Below are positions 57,870 through 64,000 of a stretch of DNA of 64,000 nucleotides, piece by piece; within the stretch, counting starts at the first letter, position 1, and every line of letters begins with the position of its first letter. The DNA lies in the NCBI GenBank assembly GCA_963576735.1, contig OY755187.1:12214001-12278000 (forward strand), given 5' to 3'. The notes beneath the pieces are model-generated. The model was not told the origin of the DNA and searched no databases. It saw nothing but the letters and a program-made list of their open reading frames with translations. The stretch comes from Bedellia somnulentella (Eukaryota > Arthropoda > Insecta > Lepidoptera > Bedelliidae). The translations under genes and the position numbers were made by a program.

Positions 57870-59009
57870 ATGCAAAATCCATCATCTTCAACTGTATCGC
57901 ATGATGTAGCAGGAAATTCTAATCCTATTTGTTTTATGTCGATTGATACCTTACTTAGATTTATCGAACCATATGACGGTGATAGGGACAACCTTAGTTC
58001 ATGGATAGAGAAATGTGATAGAGCATTTAGATTGGCTTCGGACAGCCAAGAGAGAATTCTTTTTGCTTATGTTCAAAATAAGTTAGTGGATAAAGCACAA
58101 TCCACTTGTTCCAATACAGTCTTTGACAATTGGCAAGACTTAAAAGAATTTTTAAAAGCTAGATTCGGAAATAGAAAGCATCAAACGCATCTTCTTATAG
58201 AATTGCAAAATTGTAAGCAATATCCGAACGAAACGGTTGCTCAATATATAACTCGCCTCGAAAGTTGTTTAAAAAGATTACTTAGCACTATTAAACAATC
58301 AACTATTAACCCATTATTATTACCCGGACAGATTGAAAATACGAATCAATTAGCATTGCATACATTTTTGTTAGGAATTAACCCAAAGTTATCACAAGTC
58401 TTAAGAGCTAGAGAGCCGAAAGACTTGAATGATGCATTTAATATGGCATTAGAAGAGGAAAAGTTTTCCTTATTAGAATCCAGTAGGCATGACAGACACG
58501 ATAATAATCGTCATAAAATGTTTTGCAAAAATTGTAATAGAACCGGTCACACTACCGCGAATTGTCGAAGTGGACCTCGTCATACTAATAATAACTTCAA
58601 TCGTAATAATCATCATAAACCTCTTTTTCACATAAATGAACAGAATTATTGTAGATGTTGTAATAAAACATACAATTATAGGGAAACACCAAACTATCCT
58701 GTTAGATTTTTACATAATAACAGAACGAATTATAATAACCAAAATCAAGTAATGAGAAATTATACTAGAAACCCCGCACCAGTAAGACGACTAAGCGTTG
58801 AACAAAATAGAAATATTCAACCGAATCCAAATAATCGTAATCAAAATACTAATAACTTCACGCGTAGTCCTTACCTTACTCGTAGCTTTACTCGTAGACC
58901 TACCGTAGAGTTAACACCCATTGAAGCTCAACAACATTTAAACGAGCACCAGCTCATGGAGAGTGCCGACCCAATGAGCGTGGAATACTTACAGGCACAG
59001 AACAATTAA
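57870..59009 (+). CDS. gag: Gag polyprotein of the errantivirus
   Basis: 379 residues; the structural protein that forms the particle and packages RNA. The retrotransposon Gag/capsid-like region spans about residues 30-200 (FIEPYDGDRDNLSSWIEK, then the ETVAQYITRLESCLKRL stretch). A zinc knuckle C-X2-C-X4-H-X4-C follows at residues 219-232 (CKNCNRTGHTTANC), then an Asn/Arg-rich tail of about 140 residues that would bind nucleic acid. A second cysteine cluster (CRCC) near residue 265 does not form a full knuckle. Start: the first ATG after the leader, with an A-rich context. Near its end a T TTA AAC heptamer (58937-58943) would shift ribosomes into the pol frame. Confidence 0.9.
   Translation: MQNPSSSTVSHDVAGNSNPICFMSIDTLLRFIEPYDGDRDNLSSWIEKCDRAFRLASDSQERILFAYVQNKLVDKAQSTCSNTVFDNWQDLKEFLKARFGNRKHQTHLLIELQNCKQYPNETVAQYITRLESCLKRLLSTIKQSTINPLLLPGQIENTNQLALHTFLLGINPKLSQVLRAREPKDLNDAFNMALEEEKFSLLESSRHDRHDNNRHKMFCKNCNRTGHTTANCRSGPRHTNNNFNRNNHHKPLFHINEQNYCRCCNKTYNYRETPNYPVRFLHNNRTNYNNQNQVMRNYTRNPAPVRRLSVEQNRNIQPNPNNRNQNTNNFTRSPYLTRSFTRRPTVELTPIEAQQHLNEHQLMESADPMSVEYLQAQNN
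58937..58943 (+). promoter_or_regulatory. Programmed -1 frameshift heptamer T TTA AAC
   Basis: It fits X XXY YYZ exactly in the gag frame (codons TTA AAC are gag residues 357-358). A -1 slip enters the pol frame, which is open from this point to 63088 with no stop. It is 66 bases before the gag stop. Confidence 0.75.
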
Positions 59010-62000
59010 AAGATATTATATATACATTTAAAACATGTAATCTAATAACAGTTCAGTTACCTATCGATGAAACACATGAAAGTAAACCCCTTAATTTCTT
59101 AATAGATACAGGAGCAGGGATATCTATAATAAAAGCAGAATCCTTGCATCCTAAAACACCAGTATATACTAAAATTAAAGTAAATATCCAAGGTATTACT
59201 GAATCAAAAGAACCATGTCAAACAATGGGTAACGTAGAAATTAACTTGAATATTAATGATCATAAATTTAACCATATTTTTCACTTAGTAAACTATAAAC
59301 GTGTACCAACATTAAAATATGACGGAATATTAGGTGACGACTTTTTGTCTAAGTTTAATGCTAAAATAGATTATGAGAATAAAATGTTAGTTGTAGGAAA
59401 TATAAGGTTGCCTTTTTGTAAAGATATTTTAAAGAAAAATTATAATTACATTGTCAAACCGAGAACGGAAACTATTTTAAAAGCTTTAGTTACGAACCCC
59501 GAAATAAGGGAAGGATTGGTCGAAAACCAATTAATTACAGACGGAGTCTTCTTATCTAGTTGCATTACCAAAGTGGATAGCAACGACGAAGCTTACGTCT
59601 CAATTTTAAATTGTACAGATAAAAATATTGAAATTAAAAATTTAAAAATTAAATTATATTCTATAGGAGATGACAATTCCTCCAATATTAAAAGTAACGT
59701 GAGAGATGAATCTTCCTCCACGAGTTGTATGAATGAAAATTTATTTTATTATTTAGGAGACGACAATTCCTCCAATATTAAAAGTAACGTGAGAGATGTA
59801 TCTTCCTCCACGAGTTATATGAATGAAAATTTATTTAATTATTTAGGAGATGATTTTTCCTCCAATATTGAAAATAACGTGAGAGATGAAACTTCCTCCA
59901 CGAATTTAATGAATGAAACTATATTTAATTATTCAGGAGATGTTATTTCCTCCACAAATATTAAAAGAAATAATTATAATAGAGACGCTAATTCCTCTAT
60001 GAATAAAAATACGGTCTTCACGAGATCGCAAAGATTAAAAAATGAATTACGTATTACTCACCTTAATCACGAAGAAAAGCAATCTTTATATAGGATATGC
60101 GATGAATATAATCAAATATTTCATTTAGAAGGAGATACTTTAACTTACACTAATTCTATATGTCACGAAATCAATACAGAACCTCAGCAAAACCCTATCC
60201 TTTCGAAAACCTATAGGTACCCTGAAGTTCACAAAGCGGAAGTTAATACCCAGATTTCTAAGATGCTTCAAGAAGGAATTATACGACCTTCTACCAGCCC
60301 ATGGTCTTCACCCTTGTGGGTCGTTCCTAAAAAGAAAGACGCTTCCGGAAAAATCAAATGGAGAGTCGTAATTGACTATCGAAAACTCAATAATGTCACT
60401 ATAGGCGATGCCTATCCCTTACCTAATATTAATGATATTCTAGACCAATTAGGTCATTCAAAATACTTTACAACCCTAGATTTGGCGAGCGGGTTCCATC
60501 AGATAAAAATGAGTGAAAGAGATATTCCAAAGACAGCTTTCTCAACCCCTACAGGTTTATATGAAAATACTCGAATGCCCTTTGGTTTAAAGAACGCACC
60601 AGCTACATTTCAGCGATTAATGAACAATGTACTAAGCGGACTACAAGGCTTATATTGCTTTGTATACCTTGACGATATTGTGATCTATGCTCATTCTATT
60701 CTAGATCATGAAACAAAACTTAGATGTGTATTTCAGAAACTGAAAGAACATAACCTCAAACTTCAACCCGATAAATGTGAATTTATGAGACATGAAGTAG
60801 CTTATTTAGGCCATGTCATATCAGATCAAGGAGTTTCTCCCGATCCTGAAAAAACAAAAGCAATTACTAAATTTCCCGTACCTAAAAATCAAAAAGATAT
60901 CAAATCATTTTTAGGATTAGTAGGTTATTATAGAAAATTTATAGAAAACTTTTCAAAACTAACCAAACCTTTAACGAAGTTATTAAAAAAGGACGCACCG
61001 TTTAACTGGACTAACGAACAACAAGAAGCTTTCGATAAAATGCGAAATATTTTAGTTTCACCTGTTATATTGAAATATCCCGATTTTTCTAAAGAATTTA
61101 TACTTACCACAGACGCTAGTAACTACGCTATAGGAGCCATTTTAAGTCAAGGCGAAATAGGAAAAGATTTACCAATAGCTTATGCCTCGAGAACACTTAA
61201 CAGTGCAGAAGGTAATTACAATACTACTGAAAAAGAACTTTTAGCCATTAAATGGGCAATACAACATTTCAGGCCATATTTATACGGTAGACATTTCAAA
61301 ATTGTAACGGACCATAGACCACTTACCTGGTTATTCAATGTAAAAGACCCCGGTAGTAAATTAGTAAGATGGCGATTACAGTTAGAAGAATTTGACTACG
61401 AAATTATTCATAAACCCGGTAAAGTAAATTCAAATGCGGATTGTTTATCAAGAATTGTAATTAATACATTAAACGTTGAAAATAACTTAGAAACATATAC
61501 GGACTTTCAAAACTTTTTCGTAAATAGTAATGAGTTCACGATCAAAGACTTTCAGGAAATTAATGAATCTCTTTTAAATGAAAAGCATAATAATATAGCT
61601 TATTTTACTAACATTTCTTTAGAGGAAGATGATAAAAACTTAATAGAATTATTTTCTGAAACCGATATACCAGAACAAAGGGAAATATATGGAATATACA
61701 AAAGTAATCGAAATAAACAAAACATTTACTATTGTATATACAAATATAATAATTATGATACATTATCAACAAAAGATTTATTTTATACGTTACGTAATTT
61801 AAGAAATAATTTAATTAAAGATAATATTAAATTAATATACTTACCAGACTTTAAAGACCCCTTTACTTCATTACACCCAGATAAAATAAAACAAATAATA
61901 TTTTACGTGTTTCGAAATTCAGACATCTCAATTAGAATGTGTCATCATAAAATAATAACTCCTAGCAAAAACCAAATACCTATTATTTTAAAGGAAAACC

Positions 62001-63088
62001 ATGACAGTACATCATCAGGACACAATGGTATTGTTAAGATGTACGCTAGAATCAGACAGAATTATAATTGGACTAATATGAAACAAGATATAATTAATTA
62101 CGTTAACAACTGTAAACAATGTCAAGTAAATAAAACAGTCAGAAAGAAAATTAAAGCCCCTATGATCATAACAACTACTTCTACGCATGCATTTGAAAGA
62201 ATAGCTTTAGATATTGTAGGACCCTTACCTGAAACAAGAAACGGAAATAAATATATACTGACATTACAGGACGATTTAACTAAATTCTCACAAGCTTTCA
62301 GTATACCGTCACACGATGCGGAATCAGTATCAGGAAAATTCATTTTATTTATGACATATTTCGGTATTCCAAAAACAATACTTACCGATCAAGGACAAGA
62401 GTTCATGTCAAACCTTCTTAAAGAAGTAGCTAAAATATTTAAAATAAAGAAACTTACTTCTACAGCTTATCATCCACAAACGAATGGAGCATTAGAAAGA
62501 AGTCATTCTACTCTGAAAGATTATTTAAAACAATATGTATCTGAAGATCATAACAATTGGGACGAATATGTTCCCCTTGCTATGTTTGCCTATAATACAA
62601 GTATTCACAGTAGCAGTAAATATACACCACATGAATTAGTATTTGGTCAAAAGCCTAATTTACCTAGTTCTATCGAAACCTTTGATAAAGAGCCTAATTA
62701 TGATGATTACTTAGAAAATCTCAAGTATAAAATGAGTAAAACTTTAAGTATTGCAAGAAACAATTTAATATTGAGCAAAGAAAAATCTAAAATCCGATAT
62801 GATGAAAAACATAATGTTCATAAGTACAAAATAGACGACGAAGTTTATTTGTCTTTCAGGAGTGTAAATAAACTAAGCCCAAGTTGGAAAGGACCATATA
62901 AAATAACAGCAATAAAACCGAATGCTAACGTAATAATAAAAACAGAGAGAGGAAAATTATTAAGAGTTCATGTTAACAGAATCAAATTAGCAAAAAATAT
63001 TAACAATAACGATATAGTTAAACCGAGCAGGATAAAGGAAAAAGAAATTCCTATTTCAGGTTATTCATTACGACCGCGGCGACGATGA
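58943..63088 (+). CDS. pol: Pol polyprotein: protease, reverse transcriptase, RNase H, integrase
   Basis: The pol frame is open from the frameshift site, so the protein is made as a Gag-Pol fusion; a TTG at 59144 inside the protease is not a credible start. Protease: DTGAG at 59105-59119. An unusual 90-bp tandem repeat region follows (59666-59999). Reverse transcriptase: LDLASGFHQI (first catalytic Asp codon 60479) and YLDD at 60665-60676. RNase H: TTDASNYAIGAIL (Asp codon 61112), then TEKELLAI and the TDHRPLTWL region. Integrase: zinc-binding His codons at 62000 and 62021 and Cys codons at 62111 and 62120; catalytic Asp at 62210, Asp at 62387, Glu at 62495, giving the standard 35-residue spacing between the last two. 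A GPY/F-type module (PSWKGPYKITAI) ends it. No lesions are seen. It ends ATGA, overlapping the env ATG. Confidence 0.92.
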   Translation, partial: RAPAHGECRPNERGILTGTEQLKDIIYTFKTCNLITVQLPIDETHESKPLNFLIDTGAGISIIKAESLHPKTPVYTKIKVNIQGITESKEPCQTMGNVEINLNINDHKFNHIFHLVNYKRVPTLKYDGILGDDFLSKFNAKIDYENKMLVVGNIRLPFCKDILKKNYNYIVKPRTETILKALVTNPEIREGLVENQLITDGVFLSSCITKVDSNDEAYVSILNCTDKNIEIKNLKIKLYSIGDDNSSNIKSNVRDESSSTSCMNENLFYYLGDDNSSNIKSNVRDVSSSTSYMNENLFNYLGDDFSSNIENNVRDETSSTNLMNETIFNYSGDVISSTNIKRNNYNRDANSSMNKNTVFTRSQRLKNELRITHLNHEEKQSLYRICDEYNQIFHLEGDTLTYTNSICHEINTEPQQNPILSKTYRYPEVHKAEVNTQISKMLQEGIIRPSTSPWSSPLWVVPKKKDASGKIKWRVVIDYRKLNNVTIGDAYPLPNINDILDQLGHSKYFTTLDLASGFHQIKMSERDIPKTAFSTPTGLYENTRMPFGLKNAPATFQRLMNNVLSGLQGLYCFVYLDDIVIYAHSILDHETKLRCVFQKLKEHNLKLQPDKCEFMRHEVAYLGHVISDQGVSPDPEKTKAITKFPVPKNQKDIKSFLGLVGYYRKFIENFSKLTKPLTKLLKKDAPFNWTNEQQEAFDKMRNILVSPVILKYPDFSKEFILTTDASNYAIGAILSQGEIGKDLPIAYASRTLNSAEGNYNTTEKELLAIKWAIQHFRPYLYGRHFKIVTDHRPLTWLFNVKDPGSKLVRWRLQLEEFDYEIIHKPGKVNSNADCLSRIVINTLNVENNLETYTDFQNFFVNSNEFTIKDFQEINESLLNEKHNNIAYFTNISLEEDDKNLIELFSETDIPEQREIYGIYKSNRNKQNIYYCIYKYNNYDTLSTKDLFYTLRNLRNNLIKDNIKLIYLPDFKDPFTSLHPDKIKQIIFYVFRNSDISIRMCHHKIITPSKNQIPIILKENHDSTSSGHNGIVKMYARIRQNYNWTNMKQDIINYVNNCKQCQVNKTVRKKIKAPMIITTTSTHAFERIALDIVGPLPETRNGNKYILTLQDDLTKFSQAFSIPSHDAESVSGKFILFMTYFGIPKTILTDQGQEFMSNLLKEVAKIFKIKKLTSTAYHPQTNGALERSHSTLKDYLKQYVSEDHNNWDEYVPLAMFAYNTSIHSSSKYTPHELVFGQKPNLPSSIETFDKEPNYDDYLENLKYKMSKTLSIARNNLILSKEKSKIRYDEKHNVHKYKIDDEVYLSFRSVNKLSPSWKGPYKITAIKPNANVIIKTERGKLLRVHVNRIKLAKNINNNDIVKPSRIKEKEIPISGYSLRPRRR
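59666..59999 (+). repeat. Coding tandem repeat, 90-bp units, within pol
   Basis: Three full units start at 59666, 59756 and 59846 and a partial one at 59936, each with GGAGATGA-type starts. Each unit encodes about 30 residues with the pattern GDDNSSNI, then NVRD, SSST and MNEN. The region is the linker between protease and reverse transcriptase. Confidence 0.9.
63059..63060 (+). promoter_or_regulatory. Candidate splice acceptor for env
   Basis: CCTATTTCAG ends at 63059, 25 bases before the env ATG. The env frame has no stop between this point and the ATG. A pyrimidine-rich, correctly placed acceptor near the end of pol is expected, since errantivirus env is made from a spliced RNA. Confidence 0.6.
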
Positions 63089-64000
63089 AGATTACGCCTA
63101 TTGACAAAGGCGCCGGACTTTACTTCGATCGTATAGGAACACTGAAAACATTAGTCGATTACTGGAAACTCGTAACTTTTAAGGACTTTTCAGCTATACC
63201 GAAATCTATTATATTCTTACAGGAAAACTATCATACTACAATTGATAAATGTCACAAGTTAGAGCAAATCCCTATTAGATGTAAGAGCAGACTCGATCCA
63301 TTAAAGAAACAGATAGAAAAAATTGAATCTCTATATTCATCTTTAGCTCACTTAACAAGCGCCAAAAGAACTAAACGAGGATGGTTCGATGGCATCGGTT
63401 CAGTCTTAAAAACAATATTCGGAACTATGGATGCTAACGACGCACTTTATTATGACAGCGCAATTAACAAAGCTATTACAGACGATAAGGAAATTTATAG
63501 TCTTTTAAAAAATCAAGTACAAGTCACGCAATCAGCTATACAAAACTTTAATTCTACGATTAAGAAACTTAACCAAAACGAACAGGTCATAATAAAAAAC
63601 TTTCAGAAGCTTGATAATTTCATGAATGGTACTAATACTGACTTATCCATGATTGACGCTAAATCTACTCTTAATACTCAGTTTTCAATTTTAAACAGCG
63701 TTAGTGAAGAAGTTTTCGATGACTTAACCTTACTCTTAAATTCAATTCTCTTCGCAAAACAAAATGTTTTACATCCTTATATAATAACCCCTTCTCAAGT
63801 TTTTAATGAACTGTCTAATAATAGACATTATCTCAAACAAAATAAAGAACTCCCTTTACAAATAACTATGGAAGATATCCATCTTCTCATCGACATATCT
63901 ACTCTCAATGTATTTTACATTAACTTCAAATTAGTTTTCATATTAAATATACCATTAGTAAGTTTAAACGAATTCGAACTATTCCATGTTCTACCTCTAC
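63085..64000 (+). CDS. env: Env glycoprotein of the errantivirus, 3' part outside the window
   Basis: Open for 305 codons to the window edge with no stop, starting at an ATG that overlaps the pol stop. It is the envelope gene that would let particles leave and enter cells. A furin-type site, RTKR, lies at residues 95-98, followed by GWFDGIGSVLKTIFG, the expected position and glycine-rich, hydrophobic nature of a fusion peptide. This layout is typical of the baculovirus F-like envelope proteins carried by errantiviruses. Residues 130-200 include a heptad-like region. The N-terminus from this ATG has no signal peptide, which the spliced leader may provide. The transmembrane segment must lie downstream. 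Confidence 0.85.
   Translation, partial: MKITPIDKGAGLYFDRIGTLKTLVDYWKLVTFKDFSAIPKSIIFLQENYHTTIDKCHKLEQIPIRCKSRLDPLKKQIEKIESLYSSLAHLTSAKRTKRGWFDGIGSVLKTIFGTMDANDALYYDSAINKAITDDKEIYSLLKNQVQVTQSAIQNFNSTIKKLNQNEQVIIKNFQKLDNFMNGTNTDLSMIDAKSTLNTQFSILNSVSEEVFDDLTLLLNSILFAKQNVLHPYIITPSQVFNELSNNRHYLKQNKELPLQITMEDIHLLIDISTLNVFYINFKLVFILNIPLVSLNEFELFHVLPL

Larger units (their letters stand above)
56314..64000 (+). mobile_element. Errantivirus (gypsy-type endogenous retrovirus), 3' end outside the window
   Basis: The order is LTR, primer site, long leader, gag, pol and env, all on the plus strand. Frames of gag and pol are unbroken and env is open to the window edge, so the copy looks recent and possibly complete. 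The env gene separates this from simple gypsy retrotransposons. At least 7.7 kb is present; the rest of env and the 3' LTR are missing from the window. Confidence 0.92.

Noticed and set aside
59144..63088. Pol starting at TTG 59144
   Set aside because: This would cut off the protease active site DTGAG at 59105; the frame is open back to the -1 heptamer.
1..64000. CRISPR arrays, bacterial operons, rRNA genes
   Set aside because: Looked for regular short repeats with unique spacers, ribosome-binding sites and rRNA cores; none seen, and the window is plainly eukaryotic.

Overview
This is a gene-poor, AT-rich stretch of an insect nuclear genome, almost certainly a moth or butterfly. The evidence is the repeat content: about fifteen copies of a short repeat ending in (TATG)n, two tRNA-derived SINE families, an R4/RTE-like 3' end with a (TAA)n tail, and a complete-looking endogenous retrovirus of the errantivirus (gypsy) type. 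No bacterial or viral genome organisation is visible. One run of exactly 200 N (46906-47105) marks a scaffold gap.

Host genes. Only one host coding exon is convincing: a GC-rich 133-bp exon on the minus strand at 24497-24629, with consensus splice sites on both sides. Its 44 codons look like the conserved N-terminal segment of the AF4/FMR2 family (lilliputian in flies). A second minus-strand exon candidate at 54896-55038 has an initiator-like start, an ATG and a strong donor; it could be a first exon. If both belong to one gene, most of the window is intron of a very long minus-strand transcription unit. Their phases do not allow direct joining, so at least one more exon would be needed.

Mobile elements, left to right. 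(1) 8967-11044: a Transib (RAG1-related) DNA transposon with 37-bp ends starting CAC and a perfect 5-bp target duplication CACCG. Its transposase keeps both ends but has lost the catalytic middle. (2) 28024 to about 32011, minus strand: a CR1/L2-like non-LTR retrotransposon with an intact 961-codon endonuclease/reverse transcriptase frame, an FP-domain ORF1 and a poly-A tail. (3) 52045-53549: a piggyBac element with TTAA duplications and an internally deleted, frameshifted transposase. (4) 56314 to the window end: an errantivirus with 5' LTR, tRNA-Leu primer site, gag, pol and the first 305 codons of env. A -1 slippery heptamer links gag to pol, and a leader exon appears to supply the env signal peptide by splicing.

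Around these lie MITEs with readable ends (a GCTAGTACGAGC family, two PIF/Harbinger-type elements, a nested foldback and a 631-bp element with long inverted ends), a SINE pair in inverted orientation at 37663-38542, a 168-bp-arm foldback at 50343-50870, a perfect 31-bp hairpin at 47869-47932 and two local tandem arrays. The remaining sequence shows no coding signal that I can support.
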